From assembly GCA_013399875.1 (NCBI GenBank), contig VXAZ01003887.1, forward strand, positions 310,001-374,000: a stretch of 64,000 nucleotides of DNA, given 5' to 3'. Under the pieces are notes generated by a model. That model made no database searches. It was not told the origin of the DNA and was given only the letters and a program-made list of their open reading frames with translations. Within the stretch, counting starts at the first letter, position 1; every line of letters starts with the position of its first letter. Source of the DNA: Gymnorhina tibicen (Eukaryota; Chordata; Aves; Passeriformes; Artamidae). Shown piece by piece: positions 46,745-59,312 of this stretch. Position numbers and translations under genes: made by a program.

Positions 46745-48555
46745 ATTAACCCTTAAAGCTTAAGCCCCCTGTATCACTACCATGCTAAGTCCTTAAATGA
46801 ACATGCTTGTAATGTGGATACTAGTCACTTGACTTTAACAAGAGGTAAATCCCAGTTTACTCTGTTCCAAGGAGAAGTGAATCTTTCTAGCACTGAACTG
46901 TGAGAGCAAAGAAATTACATGAGAAATATAAATCAAGTCTCTGGTAGAAATTTTTGGGGTTGTGATACTATGTAAGCAGGGAAAACAGACCATTCAATCA
47001 ATAACTGCAAGCACTAAAAATTACACAGTGAATTAATCTCATACCTCAAGCTTCCGCTAATGTCCAAGGAAGAAAAAAAGGGACATTTACTTCTTTCAAT
47101 GCCTATTTTATCTCTGGATTACTGCTGACCTGCATCGTTTTTCATTTTTTACCAGAGTGTGAATGAATGCCAGAGGACATTATGCTTACTGGTAGGCCCA
47201 ATAACTTTAAATTCTTGGAAACAAAGTTGAGATTTTTTTATTCAGGTATGACTTTAAGATAACATCACTCAGCATCTGGCAGAAATATTTTACTCATGTG
47301 ACATTATTAAATACTTTAAAATAACATATAGCCTGCTCCCTTGGGTCCTCTGGGGTTTCCTATAAAGGAATAGCTTCCAGGGAACCAAAATACTTTCTGT
47401 GAGGACTCCCTGGTTTCTTCCTGACACTTAAAATACCTATGGCTTGGGGCAGGGTGATAGTAAAAGTCAAAAGTTTATGGGAAAGTCTTGGGCCTTTTGA
47501 AATAGTTCCATAAATCCACTCTAGCTGGGCATTTTTTGTGCCTCCTGCTACAGTAAAGGACTTAAGTAAATGGTGCAGAGCCTTCCAGGCCTTCAGCATC
47601 CTTAGACCAACCTTTTATTGAAACAGGGACTGTAATTCAAGAGGAACCAATATAAGTATTTTATTCAACAGAAGCATTTTATTAGTAATTAAGAGAAATT
47701 ATGTATCTCAACCAACATGTCTGTTTGGAAGTTATAGGAGATTAATAGACCATTCCTTAACTAAACAAGTTTTCTTACAATAGTTTTTTCTTATACTATG
47801 GAAATAATGAAATATAAATAAATTATTTTGGAAATAACAAAATATTTCACCTAAGCAGTCAAAATCTCTGTCCTTCCTCTAAGATCCTCAAACCAAATCC
47901 CTTGAAACTGTTTCTGTTCCATTATAAGATTCCCTGCCACTAAGTATATTTAGTATGCTAAAAGGAAACAAGTTTAAGAGCTTGAAGGTCTGGCTTAAAA
48001 AGAAAGACTCTTGGACCTAAAAGCCTGCTACAAAACCCAGAAGAGTAAGTAAGAAATTACTGCTGACTCTTAGGCAAAACTCTTAGAGTACCTACATCTA
48101 TACAAACTAAAAGAACAGAGATGTAACAAAAAGAACAGGTGTAACAAGGGGAAAAAAACTGAAAGATAGCTTCATCATTAATTCAGCCTTAAGAAAATTC
48201 CCAGAAAGTAGAACCTGCTAAATCAGGAAGTGGACAGATGTCAATCTATTAAAGATTACTCAAATCGTAACACAAAAAAATCCAGTGAACTTTTATTTTC
48301 AATGAAAAGTCCTATGCACAGACTAAATGAGTCCAGACAATCTTCAAGCAGATTGTCTGAAATTCAGATGTTTTTCCAATGACTGTTTGCTACACTGGCA
48401 TAAATCATGTCCAAAGGACGTATTTCTGCCTTTTCTACAATGGAGTCACTTTCATTACAAATCTAAAGGGACAAAACTTGTACTTCAGTAGAGCAAAATT
48501 ATTTTTCTGGACTAAATTGTAGACAGTTCTAGAACTGACAAGACAAGAGGTAATA
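46745..48555. other. Unassigned non-coding sequence (1.8 kb)
   Basis: AT-rich, no supported gene. A 10-bp perfect hairpin lies at 48334-48359 (CAGACAATCT / AGATTGTCTG). No named repeat seen. Confidence 0.55.
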
Positions 48556-48790
48556 CTTTTAAATTTCAAGAGGAAAAGTTTAGATTAGATATGAGGACTA
48601 AGTGCTTTATGTCAGGGTGGTAAGACATGAGTTGCTGAGAGAAGTGGATGCCACATCCCTGGAAGTGTTCAAGGCCAGGCTGGAGCAACCTTGTCTGGTG
48701 TAAGGTGTCCCTGCTCATGGCAGGGGAGTTGGAAACAAATGACCTTTAAGGTCCCTTCAAACTGCAAACTGTTCTGTGATTCTATGATTT
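48556..48790 (+). mobile_element. CR1 LINE fragment, 3' end, plus strand
   Basis: Sense-strand CR1 words: TTTAGATTAGATATGAGGA near 48581, GTGGATGCCACATCCCTGGAAG near 48646, GTTCAAGGCCAGGCTGGAGCAACC near 48668, CATGGCAGGGGAGTTGGAA near 48716, and the tail GTTCTGTGATTCTATGA ending near 48787. A short internal deletion is apparent near 48636, between the GACATGAG and GCTGAGAGAAG words. It is about 235 bp and non-coding. Confidence 0.92.
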
Positions 48791-49642
48791 TGAAATGTCA
48801 TTTGTATTAAGAAATTGTCTTCTAACTTTCTGGATAATTTTAAAATAAATTTGTCCATGCATATTTCTGAATTTTTTTTAACTGAAACTATTAAAGCAAA
48901 AATTTTCTTATTAAAATAACTTATGTGTTCTGCCCAGGAGAAGCCACTGACTTTGGACTACTGGAAAAATATTTTTTGGCCCATATTCACATCAGACACT
49001 GAGGCCATTCCTTTCATCTGAACTCTGTACCAAAATATGAAGTAAAAGCATTTGAGAGCATTTGAGAGCAAAGGAGAAGTGCCAAAAATAATGAAAGAAG
49101 TGCTGAAAAGAGTAAATGCACAAAGAGTGGAAAACAATTCTCTCTATTTGAAATCTATGCATAAATACTGGATTACAGAAGACACCAGTCTTCCATTTTA
49201 TTCTATTCATTTTAAATTGTTACTTGCAAGTTATGCTTTCTTGCTTCTATTTTTCACTGTGTGAAATGCATGAACAAAGTCTTTACAAGACTATAAAACA
49301 AGCACCAAATCTTCAGCTATATGTCTTCAAGGAAACTGAAACATATCTAAGTTCTTAAAATAGTAGCGAAAGGTAAAGAAAGACTTTTAACAACTTCTTT
49401 TATTCTTCTTGCTAGGCAAGAATATACAAAGCTTTGGAAAACTATCCAAAGACTATAAGGTCCCTCGCAAACTGATCGCTGCCTATCTTGAGTAACTGCT
49501 AGACACTCAACAGACAACTGATAGTATTGTTTATGGCAATATATTTTATCTAACAGAACAAGAAAGTTAATAACAAAAGTGAAAACAAAGGGTATATTAT
49601 CATCAGTGTATTAGCATCCAGGAACTTACTGATATTTAAAAT
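48791..49642. other. Unassigned non-coding sequence (0.85 kb)
   Basis: AT-rich. Contains a short direct duplication, GCATTTGAGA twice, near 49049-49068. Nothing else recognised. Confidence 0.55.
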
Positions 49643-50165
49643 AGATTCATAGGATAACTCAGCTTGGAAGAAACTGCTGAAGTCTCAAGTACAACTTACT
49701 GCTCATAGCAGGGTCAACTATGAGATTAGACCATGTTATTCAAGGGTTTATCCAGTTTGGCCCTGAAAACCTCCAAGGATGGGGAGAATACAGTGTCTCT
49801 CTTCTTTCACTGTGTCACTTTTTTTATACTGAAAAATATTTTCTTTGTATCCAGACATAATCTCCCTTGTTTCAATGTATGTACTGAAATCTTATCCTCC
49901 CATGGTGTGCTGTCTCTCATCACCTACCAAGCTGTGCAGCTCGCTGTCTACCCAGATTCCCAGGTGCTTTTCAGCTGCTCCTCAGCCAGTCAGTCTCTAG
50001 CCTCCATTGGTGCAAGTGATGTTTTCTTCCCAGGTACAGGACTTTATCTTCAGCCTTGATGAATTTCACAAGGTCCTGACAGCCCATTCTTCCAGCCTGT
50101 CTGGCTCTGTACGAATGGCAGGCCTGACCTCTAGAATATACAGTACAGTCACTGGCAGCAGTTAC
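49643..50165 (-). mobile_element. CR1 LINE, 5'-truncated, diverged
   Basis: Reverse-complement CR1 features run from a mutated tail (GATTCATAGGATAACTCAGC near 49645) through CAGTTTGGCCCTGAAAACCTCC near 49753, CCCAGGTGCTTTTCAGCTGC near 49959, TCCCAGGTACAGGACTTTATC near 50028 and TGATGAATTTCACAAGGTCC near 50058. These correspond to the 3' UTR and the C-terminal part of ORF2. About 520 bp, with deletions and frameshifts. No RT catalytic box is included. Confidence 0.82.
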
Positions 50166-50593
50166 AGAAGGAGTATACTCAGGATTTATTACGTAAGTGC
50201 TATCCAAAATGCGTGAAACGTCAATTAGAAAGAAAAAACCACAAAGAAAAAAGAAAGACTGACACATGTTGCCAATGACCCATTTATTTCGTGGAATGCT
50301 CCTTCAAGGCTCACAAAGGGACAAAACATTGCTCCATTTGTCTCTGACTTCATTAAAAGAGGATTTGCAAAACTTTTGCCCACCACTTTTTTTTTTTTAA
50401 GGTTCCAGTAAATATTCTGGAAGCATGAACAATATGTTCAGTAACTCCTTGGGGAATTGTAGCTATCCCTTATTGAAAACAACGTCAAAGACAATCCTTC
50501 ATATACTGTAAGAGAGACAGCATACTTTCCTCCAAAACAGATATGTCTTACGTGACATGAAGTTTTCCTCTTTTCCATAGCCATTTTTCTAAC

Positions 50594-50647
50594 AAAAAAA
50601 AAAAAAAAANNNNNNNNAAAAAAAAAAGAAAAAAAAAGAAAAAAAAA
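50594..50647 (+). repeat. Poly(A) tract with internal undetermined bases
   Basis: A-run interrupted by eight N and two G. Length is unreliable because of the gap. No parent retrosequence recognised upstream. Confidence 0.85.
50610..50617. other. Assembly gap or masked bases (8 N)
   Basis: Eight N inside the poly(A) tract, most likely a consensus failure at a homopolymer. The true length here may differ. The minus-strand Phe-rich frame crossing it is meaningless. Confidence 0.95.
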
Positions 50648-52814
50648 TCATGAGTCAAGGAGACAAACACAGGAATAAAATTATTCATCTCCTTGAACAT
50701 TTTTTGGATTAAAGTGATGTCTTTTTGTAAACTTAACAGAACTTTCAAAAATTCCTGTACTACACAGTTCCACACAATCTTCTAGTCATGATCAACTCTA
50801 CAGCAACAACCTGGAATGGCCAGTTTGATGTTGACAGTAATGTAGCAATACAAAGAAATAAAGAAATCTCTTTTTTTTAAACATATAGAAATTTTTAATT
50901 TTATCTAGGTGGGGCTTTTTTCCTTAAAAGAAGTGAGATGAGACAGGGGTTTTTTCCAAAACTTATGAAAAATCCACAGATGGTGTTTGTTTCACTCTGT
51001 TTGCTGACATCTCAGATGGGTGAGACTCGTGATAAAAGACAAAGCTCCCAAAACTCATCATTAATAAAGAAGAGAAATCTAAACTTGGGGCAGGAGGGGA
51101 GAGGGAGAGTATGCCTGTCCTGGTTCTGTGACAAATGGAGAAGATTGTTTTGGGTAATATTAGCATATAGAGAATTGTAGCCCAAATGAAGGACAAACTT
51201 GTGTCCCAAGACTCTTCGAAAGATATGCATTTAGTTCAGTTCTTCATTGATGCATAATTTCAGAACACAAAATCGCATAATTTTTACAATTACAGTAGTG
51301 CTTGCACCAGCCAGTGGCTGCCAAAGGGTGATCGATAGTCAAAACACAGGGGTGGGTGCACCCATGTCAATAGATACTAAATCTTTCCAGAGCAGAACAG
51401 GGTCAGAAGCTCAAGTAATTAGTCATTCTGCCTACCACAAGCTCTTTTAAGCCCATATTTAATGCCTGGAGGTAGTGAAACATAAGCAGGGGTTGTACAA
51501 GGATCATGGCTCACAGCACAATTCTCTTGGGCAAAAAGGAAAGTCAATCTCACTTACATTGCTCTGATAACTGATTACTATATGTCTTAACCTACTTAAC
51601 AGTAGGTTTAGATAAATATGTAATTCCTCTCTTTCCCTTAAGGGATCTTAAATTATTAGAAAGTTGCAGAAAAAGCAATCTCCAATAACACATCTTTCTT
51701 CTTAAACACATTTCTTTCTGTTCCAAATGTAAAATTATACTGCCTAGGTTTACACATTTTTTGCATGTCCTAGAGACTAATTTGCAAATTAGAAATAGAA
51801 TCAGGCAAGGATTTTTTATTAATGCTACGGACCACAGTAGAATGTCAAGGATTTGTAATACAGTTTCTCTTAAAAGGTGCAAGTAGTCACAGTATGGTTC
51901 AATGAGATTCTATGACTTTCATTATCCTAACTCATTGCTCACTCTTACGTTAAATTGCCTTGGATTTCACAAACCTACTGATTTTTGAGAAATTCCTTTT
52001 TCCCTTTCCACTTCAGAGCTGTTTAATTAAATCTTTTAAAGTTATCCTCAAAGAGCAAGATAACTTGGATGATATTTGTCCTTTGACTCCAGAAAAGGCA
52101 GAGGTTTCCTTACCTCTCCGGGGAGTAAGAAAGGTGCGGATTCAGTGACACTGGCTGCCCTGACATACAGCTGTGCAAGGGATACACCCACATTCCTAAC
52201 TCACAAAAGTTGCTACAAGAAAAAAGTTCCTATATGTTGTGTATGCAAAGACATTACAGAGATCTGACCATCAGGTCAGATTCTAGATAACACACTGTAA
52301 ATTCTAAAATGAAAGGATTTCTGATCTTTGTTAAAAGAGCTCACAAAATACGCGAGATACAAGAGCAGAAGGTAGAAAAAGTCCAGCAAAACAGTTGCCA
52401 CTTAGTTTCCCTGAGACTTGTGATATATCTAACAGATATGTATCCATTTCACTTATAGCATCTTAGCAAAATAGAGTTGTTTAAAGCAGTGCACACACCC
52501 TTTCATCTTCACAGTTCCCAAACACCCACAAAAAATACAGGGAGGGGGGAGGGGGAAAATACAATCTCCTTCTCTATGTGGTGAACACATTTAAGATATT
52601 TCTATATAACCACAAGTTTTGGGGACCTTTAGAAGTCCTGACACTTGTGAATAGGTTAAATATATAGAGCTCCAATCTGCACCTGCTCAGGAGTAACTCC
52701 ATAGCAGGCTACCCAAGTCAGAAGGAAAGTCCTCTCTTTCCAGACATTAAAGCCATTGTGTTTAAAAATGATGCTAGACTGTATGTTCATCTTTCCTAGC
52801 CAATTCTTGAACCA

Positions 52815-52912
52815 CAGAATCATATAGGTTGGAACAGACTTTTGCAATCATCAGTCCAACCCTTGACCAATCACCACCCTGTCAAGTAAACCATAAAACT
52901 AAGCACCAAATT
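52815..52912 (-). mobile_element. CR1 LINE fragment, very short 3' end
   Basis: CACAGAATCATATAGGTTGG followed by AACAGACTTTTGCAATCATCAGTCCAACC and CACCACCCTGTCAAGTAAACC is the reverse complement of a CR1 3' UTR of the type that continues with a CTAAGCACCA word (52908-ish). About 100 bp, non-coding. Confidence 0.85.
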
Positions 52913-54433
52913 CAATTGTTTCTTGGATTACCACACATTCAAAAATGTGCCCACATACAGATGGTAGGGCAAAGATGTGTTATTGCAATGATATTCACAA
53001 GTCAGCAGCTGAAATTATTCCATTATTATGAATAATCATAACTCTTCTCTTACATTAAATTTTAATAGGGTATGGATTGTTGTCTTCCTCTTCTTTTTTT
53101 TTTTTTTTTAATATTAAATTGACAAAAAGTTTAGTAAGAAAATCAGCTCTAGAGAGATATAATTTGCTGAGAAGTCATCATAGCTTTTTTCCCCACAGAG
53201 CAAAAATAGATATAATTTAGTAATTTAACTTTTTCATGAGAGTGTTAGACTTTCAAGACATGATTTTTTATTTTACTCTGCTGGAAGAAAAGGCAAGAGA
53301 ATGTGAAAGAAACATTACCATTGGCTCTTCATGTCTTCATAAAATTTCAGAATAATAGCCAGCGATACTGCAAAACCAATTTGCTTCTCTTACTTTTTCA
53401 TCCCGTGGATTAAAAGAGGCAGAACATAAGAGAAGTGATATGTTATCCTATTCTACTGAGAAAATAAAAACAGAATGGTTAGGCAAGACTGAATACTAAA
53501 CCAATCCAACCAAACCATTCAAATCAGAATTTCTATTTTCATTTTATGTCCTGACTTCTGACAATATAGATTTGATAGTCCTATTATACAATTGCATGTT
53601 TAAAAAAAGTTTATTTCTTTTTCTCATATTTAGTTCAGCCTTTACTTTCAGTATTTGATCATGAGAAACATAATGCCAGTCTTTTGATAACATAATCAGT
53701 CTTCTGCTACTGGATCGTGGTGTCAGAAACACAACTTTAGTATTCTAACATCAAATTTCTCTATTTGAATTACCTGGACTACATAAAATGAAGTCACAGA
53801 GATAGCCTTTATGAATTGTCCTTAGTATACTACATATAGAAGAAAATGACATTTTACTAAGAGGGTGGGATGAGATTCAGGAAGTAACATGAAAAAACTG
53901 TAGACCATTCTCTAGAAAAAGATGTAAACCACGAAGACATCCAATTCCTAAAATTAGAGTGTAAGGAAGACCCATGTTAATTCCTGTATAAAACTTTAAA
54001 TCTTCTAATGCCAGCCTGAATAGTACAGTATGTCTAGAGGCAGCACTGGTTTATTATACAAAGTCAACGTTCAACAGCTAAGCCATCTATAGACCTGGGT
54101 GTCTAAGGGTGGTTTATTATTAAACAGAGCAGGTTCCTGTAGAAAGCCAGGCTCTATGGAGTGTTTTGCCAAACCAAGTGACAGACTAAATGCTGGTGTC
54201 AGGCAGAAGTGAGCAGTAGGCACATGAAGTAACCCTTTAGATACTTTAGATAATTATCACATCATATGAAATCAGCTTCACAGAAAACTGCATGAAAAGC
54301 TCACATGAAAACTTTTCATCAAACAATTCAGGCCATGCTCTGGTGACAACCATTTCATACTTCTGTACAGAAGCGTGTATTTCCTTACAGGCAGATTTAA
54401 GAACAAGAGCTCCAAAGAGTGGCAAGACTAAAT
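52913..54433. other. Unassigned non-coding sequence (1.5 kb)
   Basis: AT-rich, with a 16-base poly(T) run at 53094-53109. No repeat family or gene recognised. Confidence 0.55.
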
Positions 54434-54638
54434 TATAGAATAAAAAATATGGTTTGGATTGGAAGGAACATTTAGTTCCAATCCCCTAGCCATGGGCAGA
54501 GACACTGGAGCAGGGTTTTCAAAGCCTCCTCCAACCTGACCTTGAACACTTCCAGAGATGGGGCATCCACAACTTCTCTAATCAACCTCTTCCAGTGTCT
54601 TACGTCTCACCACCCTCACAGCAAAGAATTTCTTCCTT
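54434..54638 (-). mobile_element. CR1 LINE fragment, 3' end
   Basis: Mutated tail (TATAGAATAAAAAATATGG near 54435) followed by GGTTTGGATTGGAAGGAAC, CCATGGGCAGAGACACTGGAG, CCTTGAACACTTCCAGAGATGGGGC and CACCCTCACAGCAAAGAATTTC words, all reverse-complement CR1 3' region. About 205 bp. It ends exactly where a GT microsatellite begins. Confidence 0.9.
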
Positions 54639-54705
54639 GTGTGTGTGTGTGTGTATATATGTATATACATATTATTATACATATTATACATATTAGCACA
54701 ACTTA
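54636..54705 (+). repeat. (GT)n/(TA)n compound microsatellite
   Basis: GTGTGTGTGTGTGTGT at 54636-54653, then TATATATGTATATACATA and related A/T words to about 54705. It adjoins the CR1 fragment on its left. Likely polymorphic in length. Confidence 0.88.
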
Positions 54706-56465
54706 CTGATTTATTGCACAGACTTATTTTTACTGACATACTACTTAAAATAATTTGTGTTAAGTGTTCTATTGGCGCTTTCTACTCGGTGTACTGTAAA
54801 ATACAGCATAGCTGATCTCTGGCAAAAGCTTTGTGTCTACATTTATGAGTACTTGTATAAGCCATATCTCTGTATAGGCCAAATAACATCAAGACATCAC
54901 AAACTGTAAATGACTTACAGGGGAAGGAAAGAGATCTGTCTTACAAGGTGGACAGCAATTTGCTGAAAGCATACTCAAAACTGAAAGAGTGAGTCATAAG
55001 GATTTGTCAAAGGCCAAGGTGAAAGGATCAACAGAAATTACCTTTCTGGAATTCAGAACTAAGGCTTAAGTCTGAATGAAACCCACTGAATTTATGGTAT
55101 GACTTGTGCCAATATACCTCTCCCAATGAAAATGCATCTTGTATAAACGCATCCTGAGTACCAAGAACATGCTTCTCAGAGATTAACAGAACAGAAAGAG
55201 CCCTAACTTCTGAAACAGGGTGTGTATTTCTTTTCTGGCATGTGTCTAACATTGTTCCTTACTTCCAAGTTTCATAAACAAACCCCTAGCATTCTCTGTG
55301 GCAAGAAACATTTCAGGGTAGCCAATACAGAAATAGGCAATCCCTACAGCTGTAGAAACCCTTAAGAGCAGGATGCTCTTACAAGGTTTCAAAAAACTGT
55401 AGGATGCACCCTCACACAGTTTCACAGATCTGCACTTTACCAGATATATAAAAGAAGTACCTTCTCTTGACCACTGTCAACCAGATAAGCCCTCCTGCAG
55501 CAGCCCATTGTTGCACACAATTGAAGTGTGCTCAAAATATCTAGAGCCTGAAGCGTGTTATACTGATTCTAACCTTTGGTGCCTCTCTCCATGCCTCCTG
55601 TAGAAAGCAAGACCCAAAGTCAAGGTTTTCATCCCATTAGGCACCCATTAGTCCAAGTTAAATCCTTTGGTTTTTGTAACACATTTTATTTTCTACTCTT
55701 TTTCAGAATTCTCACACTGCCTTTACACAACTCAGAGAATTGGAATATTTCTGTTTGCCTTAGAAGATCAATTTCTTCACTTCTAAAGGTCTCCAAGTTC
55801 TGCTTCTGACAGTACAATATTATAGTAATAATAGTAATAGTCTTGAGAATGCAGTCTCTACTATTTATAGAACACCTGTGTTCTTGGAGAAAGCAACATC
55901 TAAATTCATATTACATTAAGTTATAAATTCAAGTCTCAGAAGAATTCCCTATGGGTTTCAGGTATAAGTTTCACCAAGAGGTGCATATAAAACATTGAGC
56001 TAGTGCAATAAAAGACTGAAATACTTTACAGCTCTCCAAATCCATTCCAAAAAAAATATACTGTGTTCTCCTGATTGACCAGGATATTGATGTATAAGGC
56101 TGGAGCCTCAACACAATCCTCAGCGCTCGCTCAAGGAAGAGTGTAATAAGAACTAGTAAGCCTAAATTAGTAATATAGGTATAGGAATTATTTTTCTAAT
56201 GTAAGAAGCCACAGCACACTTCAGGTTATCATTATATAATAATTTGGTCTTCCAGGATGTGCAAATACACATTCACTGTCACAGAGTACCTAGAAACTCA
56301 CATGAAGGACCTCCATTCACTAGATGCTCTACAATGCAACCAGGAGACATCCATCTCTGTCATGATAGAGATGAATTTTAAAAGTATAAGTGGAAACTAT
56401 GACAAACACAGAAGAGCTGCTGACAGTTTATGGAATGTCATTTTCAAAAGCTCCCAAGGGGTTAA
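54706..56465. other. Unassigned non-coding sequence (1.8 kb)
   Basis: No supported gene or named repeat. The 82-aa frame at 56257-56505 ends inside the MIR-like relic and is not convincing as coding. Confidence 0.5.
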
Positions 56466-56562
56466 ACAGCTCCAGATGCTGAGGAAAGAGTCCATCCTTG
56501 AGTGACTTGCTCAACATCACATAAAGCACTCAACAGCTCTGAGAGGTGAAACCAGACCTTCA
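56466..56562 (-). mobile_element. Ancient MIR/CORE-SINE-like relic, minus strand
   Basis: The + strand has CAGATGCTGAGGAAAGAG, GAGTGACTTGCTCAACATCACA, and ACAGCTCTGAGAGGTGAAACCAGACC. These match in order the reverse complement of MIR (cagatgaggaaactgagg / gtgacttgcccaaggtcacac / agagctgggattcgaaccc). Only about 100 bp and diverged, so a CR1- or L2-related SINE sharing this core cannot be excluded. Confidence 0.5.
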
Positions 56563-59312
56563 AAAAACCCTTTGCTGGATTTTTAACATCAAGAACATCC
56601 CTTCTCTCCATTAAAGTTCCAGGCTGTCATTTCTTACACTTGGGTTACCCCACATTTTCAGCAAAGTATGTCTCAAAACACTTTTTCACTAGATTAATTG
56701 CCATCACATTGTGTCTTACAAATACTGTAGATGTAAGGCTATGAAAATAGAGGAAAAAGGTAATAAAATACAGCAAATACTTCAAGATTAATGTTTCCTT
56801 CCCCTTCCCTCCCACAGAGACATTCTTTCATTTCCATGAAACGAAACTGACCTGATGTACTTATCCACAGGTTCATCAGTTTCTATGCAATTTTAGGACA
56901 CACTTCATTATTCATTTGAGTCACTTGGCTGCCCTCTTGAAAACTGTCTGTAGTATTTGAATATTAATTCCATTTCCAAGAGTTCTACCCATGTTTTCTT
57001 CTCCCTCGTGTCTGCTTGGGCAGATCATTAATTAATGAATCACTACAGACAACAGGTTTATATTTAAGTACTCAGCGATGCAGATGCCTGAATCTATTCA
57101 CAAGGAAAGCCTACATTTTGCCTTTTTGTCTAGTGACTTTTTGCCTTTGTGCCCACTGAGTAGCCACAAAATAGATCAGGGTTGATTTTATTGCTTTTAA
57201 TTTATTTCCATTCAGATTGAAGAAAAGTGAGACATCTGGTTAAATAACAGGCTCATGGAACAAAAGTGTAGTTACAAGCCTCAAAAGACTTTTTACAGTC
57301 AAATTCATAATTTGACAAGTAGTAAATAAAGCTTTAAGCAAGGCAGAAGATACTTTATCTGAAGGAACACTCTAAGTTTCTACCACTGGAATACCAGCAA
57401 ATTTAACTCTCCTACTGCTCACACAAAGAGCAGAATCAAACCCTAGATTTCAGAAGTAGGCCAGTCAACCCAAAGCTTTATTTGCATCTTATTACGTTTC
57501 ATTTTACAAAGTCCTTGAATAGCAGCTTCTCCCAAAATATCAGTTATTCAGAACTTCAAAGGAAGTGAAATACTGAAAGTATCAGATTATTGATATTATT
57601 TCTCTGTCCCTGACAGGAGCAGCATAGCTGAAAAAGAAGCTGGAAAATCCAACGTCAATTAAAAAAAAAAAACAAAACAAAACCACAAGAAACCCAAAAG
57701 ATAAGAACTAGGGCATGTTTGGAACTCCATTTGAACAATTCCAAGGTAGTAAAGTCTTACATCACTTAGAGGTTACAGAAGAAACTGATTAGATATTCAA
57801 ATTGCAGACTGGATACTGAAAAATAGAACAATTAATACTTCATTTTCTCTTTACTAAATGCAGTCATGGCCTGCCAATCTTAATTTCAAGCCCAAATGAT
57901 TTTAGAACCATAACAAGAGAGTCTGTAATGTGTTTGATTTGTTTATACTTTAACAGTTAAATGGGGGTTTTATTATTATTTTCAACAGATTGCTTAAAAT
58001 TATTTTGCTGATATATTGACAAGGGTGAAGAAATATTTAGAATAACAAGATGTCCAAGCAAAGATAAGTCAGTTCTATTTCATCATACTTTATGCAAAAA
58101 AAAAGGTTAAACTTTTGGGATTTTTCTCTGTGACAGTGGAACCAATGGATTAATAACACTTAGATATTAAAAACACATAGTGAGCAGTAACTCAGAAACT
58201 GTGGAAAATCTCTTAGTTATTTTGCTGTTTAAACCAGATTTTACTCAGATGCTGGGTGCAACTAGTACTGCATAGTGATGTACGGGTCCTAAAGTAGTTC
58301 TAAATCCTCTGGGCTCTCTGATCAGAAGGCAGAGAGCAGTAATGTATTCTCCTATGTTCAAAGCTTCCGATTCAGCTCGAGGTTCCAAGAAATACGGATG
58401 TCCTGGCTATGTTTTCCTGGCTGTGAATGCAGCCTCTGCACTGACAGATAGGGTGGACGAGGAGGGACAGAAAGGAAGAGTCCAAGGCCACCCTTCAATG
58501 ATTACCAAGGCACAGTAAACAGGAGCAATCAGGAGACTTGCAGCAAAAATATAGCTGGGATCCTAAGCAATATACAAAAATGGGTGTGCCAAGGGACAAT
58601 GTCATCCAAATTTTTCAGAGGCCAGGAAAGCATGGTAAAATCTATACAGAAATATGTGTTTCCTGTGCCCTTCTTTCACCATTTTGACTCATTACAACCA
58701 TGTTTCACAAGATGCACCAGTACACAGACTGTTGGAGGTTTTTAGTAATCCAAATACTGCCTTATCATTCATAGAGTATACTCTAATTAAAAAATAAATA
58801 TACAAAGAGAACAGTTTTAAGCTGTCTGTCTTCTCTTGAGCATGAGGATACAGTTGCTTTCCATGAAAATATATAAGAAATTTTCCACCTTTTTTTTGCT
58901 TTGCAAAACACAGTTTTCATAAATTTCCCTGTACAATAGCCTTATTCTAACAACTGCAATAAAACAGACACAAAAAGGTAGCACTACTGCTTGATAGACC
59001 TTTTTCTTTCCCCTCAAACACAAATATAGCTACATGTGGGATTTGCTACAGTAATAGAAGGAACACTTAATTTTACCACTGCTTTCATTATATCTTCCTG
59101 GGCACAAGAGTATGGGAAGGAAATGGATGTAACTCAAGAACACAGAAGAAGAATAATTTTATTAATCAAATTTTCATTTCACCTTTACCCATGTAAAACT
59201 TTCAATAATATGGGAAGTTTTGCCTAACGAGGCTGCCTAAAAGCCAAGGACTGGTTTCAATGTTTTGTCTTGGATGAACAACATTACCTATGCATCATGT
59301 AATTCAAGTCAC
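56563..59312. other. Unassigned non-coding sequence (2.75 kb)
   Basis: AT-rich with a 12-base A run at 57661-57672 followed by A-rich sequence. No gene or further repeat recognised. Confidence 0.55.

Larger units (their letters stand above)
50166..52814. other. Unassigned non-coding sequence containing an assembly gap (2.6 kb)
   Basis: No gene supported. Frames up to 96 aa have no domain. It includes the poly(A) tract with undetermined bases at 50610-50617, listed separately, and a purine-rich patch near 52540 (GGGAGGGGGGAGGGGG). Confidence 0.55.

Noticed and set aside
56257..56505. 82-aa plus-strand frame starting MCKYTFTVTEYLETHMKDLH
   Set aside because: The C-x-Y and H-x-x-x-x-H spacing hints at a zinc finger, but the second Cys is missing and the frame runs into the MIR-like relic.
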